Assembly: GCF_003047105.1 (NCBI RefSeq)
Contig: NZ_CP028475.1
Location: forward strand, 2,232,001 to 2,296,000
DNA length: 64,000 bases
Direction: 5' to 3'
From: Celeribacter baekdonensis
GTDB taxonomy: Bacteria; Pseudomonadota; Alphaproteobacteria; Rhodobacterales; Rhodobacteraceae
Below, in pieces: positions 16,964 through 26,227 of this stretch. The notes below the pieces were generated by a model, which saw only the letters and a list, made by a program, of their open reading frames with translations, was not told where the DNA came from and did no database searches. Made by a program: the position numbers and the translations under genes. Positions within the stretch are counted from its first letter, which is position 1. Every line of letters starts with the position of its first letter.

Positions 16964-18523
16964 TCATTTTTCGGTTGTTAGATAGGCATCTACATCCTCA
17001 CGCCAGTAGATCCGGCTTAGATCATGAGGCATCGCCAACAGGGCCACATTGGCATTTCTAAACTTCATCGAAAGTGCGCCTTGTGGGCGCTGCACGAGCT
17101 CTGCGAACTCGCCCAAGGAAATAAAGCTCTCTTGGAAGCGCGCCAAACTGTCAATTGTGACAACAGTCGCCCCTTGGCGGTATTGCTCGGAGGCATCCAC
17201 GCCGCACAACATTCCATGTTGAATCAAATACCCTACTGTTTTGGCCGTCACTCTTAACTGCCCGGCGGCGTCACCGATGGAAAGGCGGCTTTGTCCCGAC
17301 GCCCTTGCGTTATCAACACCATACGCGCTCGCTTTAGCTTTTTCATGCGAACTCTGCCCGGCCTGAAAGAACTTCTTCTCACGCTCGTAGGCGTCGAGCA
17401 TTCCCTGGGTAACAAAACTCATCGGTACGATATCGCCGCTAGCGTCACGCGTTGCGAGACCTCGGCAAATGAGGTCCTCTGCATTGCGCTTGGCGAACCC
17501 CTTCAGCGAAACCGACTTCTGTGGGTTCGACGAAGCCATTCCCTCCGATGGCACGCCCAGCACCAGCACCCCTTTTCTGACGGAAAAATTGTCAAAGACG
17601 TGTCGCCGCACGACGTCACGCAGGGGCTCGAACTCATCGCCGAGGCTCCGGCTCTTCAGCCACGCCATCCAAGGGCCAAAGAGTCGCCCGAAGAACCTGC
17701 CGTCCGCGCCGTCCTCATGAGCCATGGCGGCAAGACAGTCGGTAAGGGCTACAGGACCATCTTTCAGTATGTCGTAGCCCAAGGCACCATAGGTCATCCA
17801 ATCTCGCTCACTGTGTCCTGCCAGCGCAGCATCTGGCCCCTTTGCTATACGCAGCCCCAGCACTTCACATGCCCGTGACGCCACGTTGAGTTCGAGGCGG
17901 TCGATCCATCGGTCGCCCCGCCCGCTCAGGATGCGGTTCGTGAGATATGCCTCGAAAGGACTAGGAGTCGCCTGGAGCACCGGCTGATCCAAAATCCAAC
18001 CGTGGTGTTTACGCAGCTGCGCCGCGAAGTCTCTGGCGTCCTTGTGAAATTTCTCGGCTGGAAGGCTCATGAGCATGCAGCCGTGTTCCGGGCAGCTCCT
18101 AATCGACGAGAATTTCCACTGGAGGCGACGCGACACACGCCACGACTCCGCTGCCGACGGCATCTCGGACCTTATGCACTCCGGGCAGACGCGGATGCGC
18201 CTGCGTTGAAAGCTCTGAAGGGAGGCGAATTCTTCCCGCAGTCGGACATGCCCCTTGCCGAGGTGGCGAATAGACACCCGCTCCAATGCGCCCACGTCAC
18301 ACCCTGCAAGCTGGGCCAATTGCTCTATGGCCACCTTCTCACCACGAAAAAGTGGATCAATCGGAAAGGCAATGTCGCCGCAAAACCTCTGCATCGAAAT
18401 GGCGCCGTTCCTGGCCGCAAGTCGCGACAGCAAGGAAGATGCCGGCTCGCACCCCGCATGAGACACCGTCAGCGGCAACTGCGGGAAATTCGTTCCGGGA
18501 GTGGCAGGTAGGCTTTTGACCAA
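16964..18523 (-). CDS. tniQ: TniQ family transposon targeting protein
   Basis: This 519-residue protein has a TniQ domain at its N-terminus: LPLTVSHAGCEPASSLLSRL, then a zinc site formed by Cys113/Cys116 (VCPECIRSE) and Cys144/His147 (SCPEHGCML). TniQ/TnsD proteins recognise the insertion target and recruit the TnsC/TniB ATPase. The C-terminal region includes a helix-turn-helix-like stretch (LSIGDAAGQLRVTAKTVGYL) suited to DNA binding. The start is a TTG at 18523 with GGAAG six bases upstream; no ATG occurs before residue 44. It is the only full gene in the mini-element and lies next to tRNA-Arg, a likely target site. Confidence 0.85.
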   Translation of the reverse strand: MVKSLPATPGTNFPQLPLTVSHAGCEPASSLLSRLAARNGAISMQRFCGDIAFPIDPLFRGEKVAIEQLAQLAGCDVGALERVSIRHLGKGHVRLREEFASLQSFQRRRIRVCPECIRSEMPSAAESWRVSRRLQWKFSSIRSCPEHGCMLMSLPAEKFHKDARDFAAQLRKHHGWILDQPVLQATPSPFEAYLTNRILSGRGDRWIDRLELNVASRACEVLGLRIAKGPDAALAGHSERDWMTYGALGYDILKDGPVALTDCLAAMAHEDGADGRFFGRLFGPWMAWLKSRSLGDEFEPLRDVVRRHVFDNFSVRKGVLVLGVPSEGMASSNPQKSVSLKGFAKRNAEDLICRGLATRDASGDIVPMSFVTQGMLDAYEREKKFFQAGQSSHEKAKASAYGVDNARASGQSRLSIGDAAGQLRVTAKTVGYLIQHGMLCGVDASEQYRQGATVVTIDSLARFQESFISLGEFAELVQRPQGALSMKFRNANVALLAMPHDLSRIYWREDVDAYLTTEK

Positions 18524-18639
18524 GCGAAGCTTCCGAGATCAGACAAAGGCTGGATTGGCAGGATCTTACGATCACCAACTTATCTGAGCAACGTCGCTAT
18601 GATTTCAGGAAATTCCGCCGCATGGGTCAGCTACCTGTC

Positions 18640-18669
18640 ACAAAAGTCGGTTTTGCTTGGCATCTGACA
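18640..18669 (-). repeat. Right end of the tniQ element
   Basis: Read on the minus strand this is TGTCAGATGCCAAGCAAAAC then CGACTTTTGT, matching the left end in its first six bases and in the TGCCAAGCAA..CCGAC repeat. It ends ten bases from the last base of the tRNA-Arg gene. Confidence 0.6.
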
Positions 18670-18679
18670 AAAAGTAAAA

Positions 18680-18756
18680 TGGTGCACCCGAGAGGATTCG
18701 AACCTCTGACCCCCTGATTCGTAGTCAGGTACTCTATCCAGCTGAGCTACGGGTGC
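18680..18756 (-). tRNA. tRNA-Arg (anticodon ACG)
   Basis: A 77-base tRNA including an encoded CCA. The acceptor stem pairs GCACCCG with CGGGTGC, the D arm contains TAGCTCAGCTGGATAGAG, the anticodon stem is CTGACTACGAATCAG with ACG at the centre, and the T arm has GGTTCGAATCC. It would read CGN arginine codons after A34-to-I editing by TadA. Its 3' end faces the tniQ element. Confidence 0.96.
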
Positions 18757-18831
18757 ACTGTGTGGGCGGATTTAGCGAGTGTTGCGGGGGGACGCAAGAG
18801 GCCAATGCGCTTTTTTGAAAACTAATTTGGC

Positions 18832-20283
18832 TTACTCTGCGGCCTCGACGGTTTCGTCACCAGACGACGCCGCATCCGAAGGCGAAAGCGCGTAGCCTTT
18901 GGGGAGGTGGATGGCAAAGGCCGTCCCAGAGGAATCGCTGCGCTCCAGTAAGAGCCGCCCGCCGTGGCCCCGCACCAATTCGGCAGCAATCGCCAGACCA
19001 AGCCCAAACCCGCCCTTGCGCGCGCCACCATGGAACGGTTGAAATAGATGTTCACGCGCCTTCATTGGCAGGCCCGGCCCTGTATCTGTGACACTCAACA
19101 CCCATTCGTCATCGTCCTCAAAGGCGGCCACGGAGATTTCGCCGGGCTTGCCCGTAGCTATGATGGCCTGACGGGCATTGCGTACAAGATTTGAGAGCAC
19201 CCGGTACATTTGTTCGGTGTCCGCGCGGATGACCATGGTGTTGGGCACGTCTTCGGCAAAGGACAGGTCGAAATCCTCGATGGTCAGCCGTTCGCCTTCG
19301 ATCACTTCGCCAACCAATTCGGCCAAGCGCACACCAGCAAGCGCTGGGGCGGGTTCTTCGGCCTTGCCAAAGGCCAGGGTGGATTCGCACAGGTTGACCG
19401 CACGTTGGATCGAATTCACCAGTTTTGGCGCAGAACGCATCACGCCGGGGTCTTGCGACATTTCAAGACGGTCGGTGAACAGCTGTGCCGTGGTCAAAAT
19501 ATTGCGCAGATCGTGGGACACTTTGGCGACAGCCCCGCCCAATTGCGCCAGACGTTCCTTTTGGCGTAGCGCAGAGGTCAGTTCGGTTTCCATCGCCTTC
19601 AACGCCACTTCCGCATCGCGCAGCTCAGAAACTTTGGCCGAGGGTTGAATGATCCGGCGCGCGTCTTCGGGCGCCTGGGTGTAAGAGGTCATCGCCCCGA
19701 TCACCCGCTTGATTGGTCGCACCAAAAGCGCGCGCACCGCCAAGAACAACAGAAAGGCTGTGAAGAACGAAATCGCAGCGGAGAGGGCAAGAATACGCGC
19801 GCCATAGTCGATCATCGCCATACGCAAAGGGGCTGTGGGCAGCGTCACCTCTATCAAAAGCCCGGCTTGTTTCACTGGATCGCCAATCACGCGAATGACC
19901 CGCTCTTCGGGATCAAACAGGGTGATCATCGCATCCCGGATCAATTCAAACGCACCCGCATCGCGCAGATCATAGGTGGCGTGGATTTGTTCGGGGATCG
20001 GGGAGGACAGCACAAGCTGGCGAATTTCATTGCGGCGCAGCACAACGTTGTAGACGCCTGCATTGGCCAGAAGTTCGTCTTCGAGATCCATATCGAGGCT
20101 GTCATTGGCCAAAAGCGCCAGAGACGCAATTTGGGCGCGCTCAAGCCGGGACAACAAGAAATCTTCGCGAAACCGCGCCACCGAAGGCACAAAGATCATG
20201 ACTTCTGCCGCCATCACAAAGATGAACGTCAGCATCAAGAATCGCCCGGTCAGCGAGTTTAGAAAACGAAAAATGGTCATCAT
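18832..20283 (-). CDS. Membrane sensor histidine kinase
   Basis: This 483-residue kinase has two membrane helices (about residues 12-35 and 163-188) enclosing a periplasmic sensor domain, followed by a HAMP-like linker (VRPIKRVIGAMTSYTQA). The phosphoacceptor is His257 in KVSHDLRNILTT. The ATPase domain has the N box NLVRNARQAI near residue 366 and G boxes DTGPGLPMKA and GGFGLGLAIA. No response regulator gene is adjacent, so it is an orphan and its signal is unknown. It is preceded closely by the flavoprotein gene on the same strand, 17 bp away. Confidence 0.9.
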   Translation of the reverse strand: MMTIFRFLNSLTGRFLMLTFIFVMAAEVMIFVPSVARFREDFLLSRLERAQIASLALLANDSLDMDLEDELLANAGVYNVVLRRNEIRQLVLSSPIPEQIHATYDLRDAGAFELIRDAMITLFDPEERVIRVIGDPVKQAGLLIEVTLPTAPLRMAMIDYGARILALSAAISFFTAFLLFLAVRALLVRPIKRVIGAMTSYTQAPEDARRIIQPSAKVSELRDAEVALKAMETELTSALRQKERLAQLGGAVAKVSHDLRNILTTAQLFTDRLEMSQDPGVMRSAPKLVNSIQRAVNLCESTLAFGKAEEPAPALAGVRLAELVGEVIEGERLTIEDFDLSFAEDVPNTMVIRADTEQMYRVLSNLVRNARQAIIATGKPGEISVAAFEDDDEWVLSVTDTGPGLPMKAREHLFQPFHGGARKGGFGLGLAIAAELVRGHGGRLLLERSDSSGTAFAIHLPKGYALSPSDAASSGDETVEAAE

Positions 20284-20300
20284 CCCTTATTCGACGCGGG

Positions 20301-21674
20301 TCACGGCAGGAGCCTCTGAACCAGTTTCACCACTGTTTTGACCTTGGCATTGTCAAACAGCCTGGGGGTAAAATAGGCACTTGCAGCACGTTTGTTAAGC
20401 TCTGCCAATGTGGGATAAGGCGCGACCATCCCCGCAATTTTGCTCATCTTGAGCTTTGCAGAGATCACAAGCGACCAAAGCGTGATCAGCTCGCCCGCGT
20501 CCGGGCCGACAATGGTGACCCCCACGGGACGGCCCTTGACCACCATCAGCTTGATGAACCCATCCCCTGCCCGCTCGGTCGCAATGGCACGATCATTGCC
20601 CGCATAGTCCGCGCGCAGCACCTCAAGCGCCTCGCCATGGACCTTGCGCGCAGCGGCCTCATTCAGGCCAATCTGGGCCAATTCCGGCGACGTATAAGTG
20701 GCATAAGGGATGTGATGAGTTGCGGCTTTGGCGGGCAGACCAAAGAGCAGCGAGCGGATCACCACCCCGGCCTGATAGCCCGCCACATGAGTGAATTGCG
20801 CCGTGCCCGAAACCACATCGCCAATGGCATAGACCCGTCGATTGGAGGTGCGCAGTTGGTCATTCACTTTGATGCCGCCACGATTGCGATCCACATCGGC
20901 ATGTTCCAATGACAGAGATTCGGAATTGGCGATACGTCCGGTGGCGACCAAAAGATGGGTGCCGCGGCACACAGCCCCTTTCTGCAAGGTCAAAGCCACT
21001 CCACCCGGCTCCTCAGCAACCTTCACCACAGTGGAATACTCAAGGATTTGCACACCCTCAGCGATCAACGCCTCTTTGACCAATTTGGCCGCCTCGGGAT
21101 CATCGCGGCCCAGCACACGACCGGCCTCCAACACTGTGACCTTTGCGCCGAAACGCCGATGCGCCAGCGCCATTTCCATCCCAATCGGCCCACCGCCAAG
21201 GATCACCAAATGCTCCGGCAACGCCGGTTGCGACCACAGCGTCTCATTGGTGAGATAAGGGACATCTTCGATTCCCTCGATCGGCGGCACCATTGGGCGC
21301 GAGCCAGTGGCAATAACAAAGCGGCGGGCTTTGATGCGATAGTCGCCCGCCTCCACCGCATTGGGCGCGACAAACCGCGCATGGGCCCGGATCACGGTAC
21401 AGCCTAAGCCCTCAAAGCGCTCTTGGCTGTCATGCGGCGCGATGGTGTCGATGGTTTTGTGAACATGGGTGAGCGCGTCTGAATACCTCATACCCTTTGA
21501 TGCAGCATGGAGTAGCGCTTTGGACGGAACACAGCCGTAATTGAGGCAATCCCCACCCATCTCGCCTTTTTCAATCAGCACAACCCGCGCGCCCATCTGA
21601 ACCGCGCCCGCCGCAACGGACAACCCGCCAGACCCGGCGCCGATCACACAGAGGTCTGTTTTGATCTGTTTCAT
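20301..21674 (-). CDS. FAD-dependent pyridine nucleotide-disulfide oxidoreductase
   Basis: This 457-residue protein is a member of the dihydrolipoyl dehydrogenase/mercuric reductase family. It has an N-terminal FAD loop (CVIGAGSGGLSVA), a redox-active pair Cys43/Cys48 in GGDCLNYGCVPSKA, a second Rossmann motif ILGGGPIGMEMALAHRRFGA for NAD(P)H and the FAD-binding YAIGDV near residue 275. It lacks the N-terminal HMA domain of MerA. Its start overlaps the stop of the TVP38-type gene (ATGA), a pairing seen often in bacteria; the exact substrate is unknown. Confidence 0.9.
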   Translation of the reverse strand: MKQIKTDLCVIGAGSGGLSVAAGAVQMGARVVLIEKGEMGGDCLNYGCVPSKALLHAASKGMRYSDALTHVHKTIDTIAPHDSQERFEGLGCTVIRAHARFVAPNAVEAGDYRIKARRFVIATGSRPMVPPIEGIEDVPYLTNETLWSQPALPEHLVILGGGPIGMEMALAHRRFGAKVTVLEAGRVLGRDDPEAAKLVKEALIAEGVQILEYSTVVKVAEEPGGVALTLQKGAVCRGTHLLVATGRIANSESLSLEHADVDRNRGGIKVNDQLRTSNRRVYAIGDVVSGTAQFTHVAGYQAGVVIRSLLFGLPAKAATHHIPYATYTSPELAQIGLNEAAARKVHGEALEVLRADYAGNDRAIATERAGDGFIKLMVVKGRPVGVTIVGPDAGELITLWSLVISAKLKMSKIAGMVAPYPTLAELNKRAASAYFTPRLFDNAKVKTVVKLVQRLLP

Positions 21675-22393
21675 AGGGTCTCCTTACGTCGTGCTTTGAT
21701 CAATATAGGCGCGATTGAAAGCAAACACAGGCCCAGAATCGGCAAGAGAATTTTTGGGTCGAACACCACGCTCAGATCAGGCCGCCCGCCTTGATCGAAC
21801 ACTTCGCCCAATCCCGCCCCCACAGAGGTAAAAACCAAGGCACCGGGAATGATGCCCAATGCTGTAGAAATCACAAAGCGATGAAAGGCCACGCCGAACA
21901 GGGCTGGCAAAAGATTGGCGACGAAAAACGGCACTACCGGCATAAAGCGCATGAGAAACAGCATCGACCATTGGTTTTTGTCGATGCCTTGTTTGATCTT
22001 ATGAATGCGGCCTTCGGAGGCATCCAGTTTTGAGGCCAACCATCCACCAAGCCCCCAACGCGCTGCGAGAAACAACAGCGAGGCCCCCAATGTGGCGCCG
22101 GTGATGTTGAAGATCACGCCGGGAAACGTGCCAAACAAAAAGCCACCTGTCAGGGTGGCCACCGTAGCGCCCGGCAGGGAAAACCCAACGATCACCGTGT
22201 AGGCGACGACGAATCCCAAGACTGTGAGTGCATAATGCGCATCGCGCATCGCGATCAGGCGCATCCGATTCTCCGACAACGCCTCAAAACTCAAAGCATC
22301 CCGAAACACATAGGCCAGAGCGAGCGCCAAACAGAGCAGCACCAGCAGTGGCACAACATGTTTGCGCTGCGACGGGGGGGATGTTTCGGCCAA
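21671..22393 (-). CDS. TVP38/TMEM64 (VTT domain) family membrane protein
   Basis: This protein of about 240 residues is an integral membrane protein with a VTT domain: LPGATVATLTGGFLFGTFPG, then GATLGASLLFLAARW, FLMRFMPVVPFFVANLLPAL and FISTALGIIPGALVF-like segments. Such proteins are related to DedA and scramblases. No ATG is available at the N-terminus. I chose the TTG at 22393, which has AAGGA seven bases upstream; a TTG at 22444 lacks a site. It is co-transcribed with the flavoprotein and histidine kinase genes. Confidence 0.85.
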   Translation of the reverse strand: MAETSPPSQRKHVVPLLVLLCLALALAYVFRDALSFEALSENRMRLIAMRDAHYALTVLGFVVAYTVIVGFSLPGATVATLTGGFLFGTFPGVIFNITGATLGASLLFLAARWGLGGWLASKLDASEGRIHKIKQGIDKNQWSMLFLMRFMPVVPFFVANLLPALFGVAFHRFVISTALGIIPGALVFTSVGAGLGEVFDQGGRPDLSVVFDPKILLPILGLCLLSIAPILIKARRKETL

Positions 22394-22554
22394 GGCATGA
22401 TCCTTTTGGCTATGAATTGATGCGATTTCCTGCAAAATGGGCAATCAAACGCGCCGTGACCAGAAGTTTGCGCGACTCTCACGCGGCAGTGATGTTCTGT
22501 CCTCAAATTTCCCGACAACCGGGCAGTTTGTTACAGAAATACGTCGCATGTGAA

Positions 22555-22583
22555 TTGACAAGCGCGCGCTGCCCTCCTATTGG
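22555..22583 (+). promoter_or_regulatory. Promoter for rpmH-rnpA
   Basis: TTGACA at 22555-22560 and TATTGG at 22578-22583 are separated by 17 bp, a good sigma-70-type arrangement about 80 bp before rpmH. It lies in the spacer between the divergent TVP38-type gene and rpmH. Confidence 0.65.
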
Positions 22584-22663
22584 CTGGGCTTCGAAACACT
22601 TACCGCCTTCGAATCCCCGTTCTTTGGGGGTTTGGGCCCTGATCAACCGATGGAGACGGCGCG

Positions 22664-22798
22664 ATGAAACGCACCTACCAACCGAGCAACCTCGTCCGCA
22701 AGCGCCGCCATGGCTTCCGTGCCCGTATGGCGACCAAAGCTGGCCGTAAAATTCTCAACGCCCGCCGTGCGCGTGGCCGTAAGTCCCTCTGCGCATAA
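22664..22798 (+). CDS. rpmH: 50S ribosomal protein L34
   Basis: The 44-residue product [20 protein letters not shown]...RKSLCA is L34, a very basic protein of the large subunit. It is too short for many ORF scans. Its position directly before rnpA, yidD and yidC is the classic arrangement. Confidence 0.97.
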   Translation: MKRTYQPSNLVRKRRHGFRARMATKAGRKILNARRARGRKSLCA

Positions 22799-22850
22799 GT
22801 CTGCGACCGGGACATCCTTGAGAGTTTAGACTTTTAGGGGCGAGACCAAA

Positions 22851-23294
22851 ATGACACCGCCGGACGCACCCAAGGCAGAGGCAAACGCCACAGCCGCAGG
22901 TCCGCGACCGGCGGTTTTGTCATGCGCTGATGCCAATGCAAAACCTCAGATGGACACTCTGCGCAAACGCGCCGATTTCCTGAAGGCTGCGCGTGCGCGG
23001 CGTCAGGGCACGTCGAGCTTTTTGCTTCAGGGACGCAAACGTGGCGAAGGCGAGACCGCAAGTGGCATTCGCGTCGGCTACACCTGCTCCAAAAAGGTCG
23101 GCAACGCGGTGTTTCGCAATCACGCCAAACGGCGTCTGCGCGAAGCTGCACGCGAAGTCATTCCCGAACTGGGGCGCGAGGGCTGGGATTATGTGCTGAT
23201 CGGCAAAAAGACCGACACAAGCGCGCGGCCCTTTGATCTTTTGCTCAAAGACCTGAAATACGCGATGCGCAAGGTCCATGGAGACACGCGATGA
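22851..23294 (+). CDS. rnpA: Ribonuclease P protein component
   Basis: This 147-residue basic protein is the protein subunit of RNase P, which trims the 5' leader of tRNA precursors. The RNR signature appears as [19 protein letters not shown], with upstream [17 protein letters not shown] and [10 protein letters not shown]. The first 33 residues ([17 protein letters not shown]) are a low-complexity extension; an internal ATG at residue 34 ([10 protein letters not shown]) would give the usual length. Its stop overlaps the start of yidD by four bases. Confidence 0.93.
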   Translation: MTPPDAPKAEANATAAGPRPAVLSCADANAKPQMDTLRKRADFLKAARARRQGTSSFLLQGRKRGEGETASGIRVGYTCSKKVGNAVFRNHAKRRLREAAREVIPELGREGWDYVLIGKKTDTSARPFDLLLKDLKYAMRKVHGDTR

Positions 23295-23611
23295 CTCCGC
23301 TGGCCTATGTGGTGTCCCTGCCCGTGCGCGCTTACCGGCTTATTTTCAGCCCGTGGATTGGCTACAATTGTCGTTATCAACCGACCTGTAGCGCCTATGC
23401 GATGGAAGCGTTGGAAAAACACGGTGCGCTCAAAGGCAGCTATTTGACTATGCGTCGCATTGGGCGATGCCATCCGCTGGGCGGGACCGGGTACGACCCT
23501 GTGCCCGACCCGAAACAGCCGCACAGCCACTCCAAGCACAGCCACTCCAAGCACAGACAGTGCAACCACGACACCCCCCCTGATAACGCCCCAGACAGCA
23601 CCGAGGAGTGA
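23291..23611 (+). CDS. yidD: Membrane protein insertion efficiency factor YidD
   Basis: This 106-residue protein has the YidD core [30 protein letters not shown] and [17 protein letters not shown], with conserved cysteines, and an amphipathic N-terminal helix. It helps insertion of proteins into the inner membrane with YidC. The C-terminus carries an unusual tail, [17 protein letters not shown], encoded by two exact 15 bp tandem repeats at 23522-23551; a His-rich tail could bind metal. Its start overlaps the end of rnpA. Confidence 0.93.
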   Translation: MTPLAYVVSLPVRAYRLIFSPWIGYNCRYQPTCSAYAMEALEKHGALKGSYLTMRRIGRCHPLGGTGYDPVPDPKQPHSHSKHSHSKHRQCNHDTPPDNAPDSTEE

Positions 23612-23617
23612 TCCGCC

Positions 23618-24499
23618 ATGCTCGATGATCTCGACGACATTCACCCGCTTTTTCACGGTGCCCCGTCCACGACGGAGTTCAAAAAACTGCGCAAACGCAT
23701 CATCCGCAATGTGCGCGAGGCGATTGAGCAATATGGCATGGTGGAGCGTGGCGCGAAATGGTTGGTCTGCCTGTCCGGCGGCAAGGACAGCTACACGATG
23801 CTCGCCGCGCTCTATGAGCTGAAATGGCGTGGCATGTTGCCGGTGGAGCTTGTGGCCTGCAATCTGGATCAGGGCCAGCCGGGCTTTCCGGCCACGGTTC
23901 TGCCTGAATTTCTTGAGAAAATGCAGGTTCCCCACCGCATTGAATACCAAGACACCTATTCTATCGTCATGGACAAAGTGCCCGCCGGGCGGACCTTTTG
24001 TGCGCTCTGTTCGCGTCTGCGCCGTGGCAACCTGTACCGGATCGCCCGCGAAGAGGGCTGCACGGCCGTGGTGCTTGGACATCACCGCGACGACATTCTT
24101 GAGACCTTTTTCATGAACCTGTTTCATGGGGGCCGCCTTGCAACCATGCCGCCGAAATTGGTCAACGAAGAGGGCGATCTTTTCCTCTACCGCCCGCTGG
24201 CGCATGTGGCCGAGGACGATTGCGAAAAATTCTCCCGTGCGATGAACTACCCGATCATTCCATGCGATCTCTGCGGCTCGCAAGACGGACTTCAGCGCCA
24301 ACAGGTCAAACAGATTCTCGACGGCTGGGAAAAGAACAGCCCCGGGCGGCGACAGGTTATGTTCAAAGCGCTGACCAATATCCGCCCCTCGCATATGCTG
24401 GACCCAAAATTATTCGACTTTCTTGGCCTTTCGTTAAAGGATGGCGAAGACGTTGGAACAAATGCGGAAAATTCTACGGAAATCCCGAAGCTGCGTTAA
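23618..24499 (+). CDS. ttcA: tRNA 2-thiocytidine(32) synthetase TtcA
   Basis: This 293-residue enzyme has the ATP-pyrophosphatase PP-loop SGGKDS at residues 53-58 and two CxxC pairs, Cys128/Cys131 ([12 protein letters not shown]) and Cys216/Cys219 (PCDLCGSQ), that hold the iron-sulfur cluster of TtcA. It thiolates cytidine 32 of certain tRNAs, including some arginine tRNAs. It is placed six bp after yidD and 75 bp before the EAL gene. Confidence 0.94.
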   Translation: MLDDLDDIHPLFHGAPSTTEFKKLRKRIIRNVREAIEQYGMVERGAKWLVCLSGGKDSYTMLAALYELKWRGMLPVELVACNLDQGQPGFPATVLPEFLEKMQVPHRIEYQDTYSIVMDKVPAGRTFCALCSRLRRGNLYRIAREEGCTAVVLGHHRDDILETFFMNLFHGGRLATMPPKLVNEEGDLFLYRPLAHVAEDDCEKFSRAMNYPIIPCDLCGSQDGLQRQQVKQILDGWEKNSPGRRQVMFKALTNIRPSHMLDPKLFDFLGLSLKDGEDVGTNAENSTEIPKLR

Positions 24500-24574
24500 C
24501 CGCACGGCCATGTTCTTGGCCCAAGGTCCTGAGTGAGAGCGCCTTTTGGGCCAAACACTAGACCGGGACGACAC

Positions 24575-26122
24575 ATGATGCGCGACATCGCCGCCAAGCT
24601 TCATCGCCTGCGCGATGCCCTGATGGGGCCTCAAACTCTGGCTTTCCTACCAGCCATTTGCCTCGGCGCATATTGGTTTGGCGGGGAAACCGCTTTAGTA
24701 ATCTCAGCCCTTTTCATTCCCGCACTTTTTGCGGCAATCGGGGCGCTTCCATCGCTTGCTTTGTCTTTCTCCCCCGACCCAACGAAGGCACGCGATGGCT
24801 TGACCGGGTTGCCGATGCGCCCCGCTGTCATTGATGCCTTGGATCAAATTTTAGACAGCCGGGATGTGACTGGCCGAACCACGGCCTGTTTGGCCGTCGA
24901 CCTTGACGATTATCGCGCTTTGGAAGCCAGTTTAGGAACTGCCGCCGCCGACGACATGCTCAAAACCGCCGCCGATCGCTTGGTCGGCACGCTGCGCGAA
25001 CATGATGTTGTGGCGCGGCTGGACGGCGCGCGCTTCGCCATTAGCCTCGCCCCAGTACGGCGTGCCGATCTTGAAACCCTGATTCAATTGGCCTCCCGGC
25101 TTCAGGCCGCGCTGTCTGAGCCCTACACGCTCAATGCAACCAAGCTCTATGCGACCTGTTCAATTGGATTTTGCATGCCAAACCGTGCCCCAGCCTGTTC
25201 GGGGCAGGCGTTTTTGGATGCCGCCGAAGTCGCTCTGTCAGACGCGCGGCACAACGGACCTGGCTCGATTCGCGCCTTCACCCCCTCGCTCAAACCCAAA
25301 ACACTTGATCGCGGCACCATCATTGCCGATGTCGGTGAAGCTTTGGAAAACGGTCAAATCGTCCCATGGTTTCAGCCCCAAATCTCAACGGACACAGGCG
25401 AAGTCTCCGGCATGGAAGCTCTTGCACGTTGGCATCACCCGGAAAAGGGCGTCATCTCCCCCGGCGACTTCATCTCGGCCATTGATGAGCTGGGCCTGAA
25501 TGAGCGATTGAGCGAGGTTATCCTGTACCACGCCCTCATGTCTCTGAAAACATGGGACAAGGCTGGATTTCACGTGGCCTCTGTTGCGGTTAACTTCTCG
25601 CCATCAGATCTCGCGAACCCAAAACTGGTGGACAAGATCCGTTGGGAGCTTGATCGGTTTGACCTTGAGCCGTCCCGGTTGAGCGTTGAAATTTTGGAAA
25701 GTGTCATCGCCTCCTCCGACAATGACACCATCACGCGTAATATCTGGGCTCTGAAGGAAATGGGCTGCGGCATTGACCTTGACGATTATGGCACGGGCCA
25801 TGCCTCCATCGCCAATATCCGGCGCTTTGCCGTCAAACGGATCAAAATTGATCGCTCCTATGTCACGCGCTGCGATCTTGATCGAGATCAGCAAAATATG
25901 CTCGCCGCCATTCTGACAATGGCCGAACGCCTTGAATTGGAAACACTTGCAGAGGGGGTTGAGACTGTTGGCGAACATGCCATGCTGGCGCAACTTGGCT
26001 GCGGTCATGTGCAGGGTTTCTCCATTTCAAGACCGATGGCTTTTGAAAAAACGCTCGAATGGATGGACGTTCATAAACGCAAATTGGCCGAAACACCCCG
26101 GATTGGAAAACGCGCCAGTTGA
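24575..26122 (+). CDS. Membrane EAL-domain phosphodiesterase with a degenerate GGDEF domain
   Basis: This 515-residue protein has two N-terminal membrane helices (about residues 21-63), a GGDEF domain whose active-site motif is RLDGARFA near residues 148-155 instead of GGDEF, and a C-terminal EAL domain. The EAL domain keeps Glu281 (MEALARWHHPEKG), the Asn in VNFSPSDL, Glu in VEILESVI, DLDDYGTGHAS and KIDRSYV and AEGVET. It should therefore degrade cyclic-di-GMP but not make it; the degenerate GGDEF may bind GTP as a regulator. It lies between ttcA and yidC. Confidence 0.88.
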   Translation: MMRDIAAKLHRLRDALMGPQTLAFLPAICLGAYWFGGETALVISALFIPALFAAIGALPSLALSFSPDPTKARDGLTGLPMRPAVIDALDQILDSRDVTGRTTACLAVDLDDYRALEASLGTAAADDMLKTAADRLVGTLREHDVVARLDGARFAISLAPVRRADLETLIQLASRLQAALSEPYTLNATKLYATCSIGFCMPNRAPACSGQAFLDAAEVALSDARHNGPGSIRAFTPSLKPKTLDRGTIIADVGEALENGQIVPWFQPQISTDTGEVSGMEALARWHHPEKGVISPGDFISAIDELGLNERLSEVILYHALMSLKTWDKAGFHVASVAVNFSPSDLANPKLVDKIRWELDRFDLEPSRLSVEILESVIASSDNDTITRNIWALKEMGCGIDLDDYGTGHASIANIRRFAVKRIKIDRSYVTRCDLDRDQQNMLAAILTMAERLELETLAEGVETVGEHAMLAQLGCGHVQGFSISRPMAFEKTLEWMDVHKRKLAETPRIGKRAS

Positions 26123-26227
26123 TCACTTTGCTGCATTTTCCAAAAGAAATAGCCAAAACCGCTTGACCTTCCGGCCTTGGACGGGTTGAACCAGCCAAGA
26201 TTATTTTCCAAAAATCGGGCGGCCTTC

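Larger units (their letters stand above)
16605..18669. mobile_element. Mini-transposon with TGTCAG inverted ends carrying tniQ
   Basis: The left end at 16605 reads TGTCAGTGGGCCG, followed by two tandem 21-22 bp repeats beginning TGCCAAGCAATTCCGACCC and TGCCAAGCATTTCCGACCC. Read from the opposite strand, the right end at 18669 is TGTCAGATGCCAAGCAAAAC followed by CGAC, the same terminal hexamer and internal repeat motif in inverted orientation. TGTCA termini with repeated internal transposase sites are typical of Tn7/Tn5053-type elements. The interior holds only an IS110 fragment and tniQ; no transposase (tniA/tnsB) or ATPase (tniB/tnsC) gene is present, so it would be non-autonomous. The flanking pentamers AATCT and AAAAG do not match, so no target duplication survives. 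The right end lies 10 bp from the tRNA-Arg 3' end. Confidence 0.65.

Noticed and set aside
18670..18756. tRNA-Arg as the attachment site of an integrase-type island
   Set aside because: No integrase gene and no second copy of the tRNA 3' end was seen at the other island edge; the TGTCAG-ended element explains the junction better.
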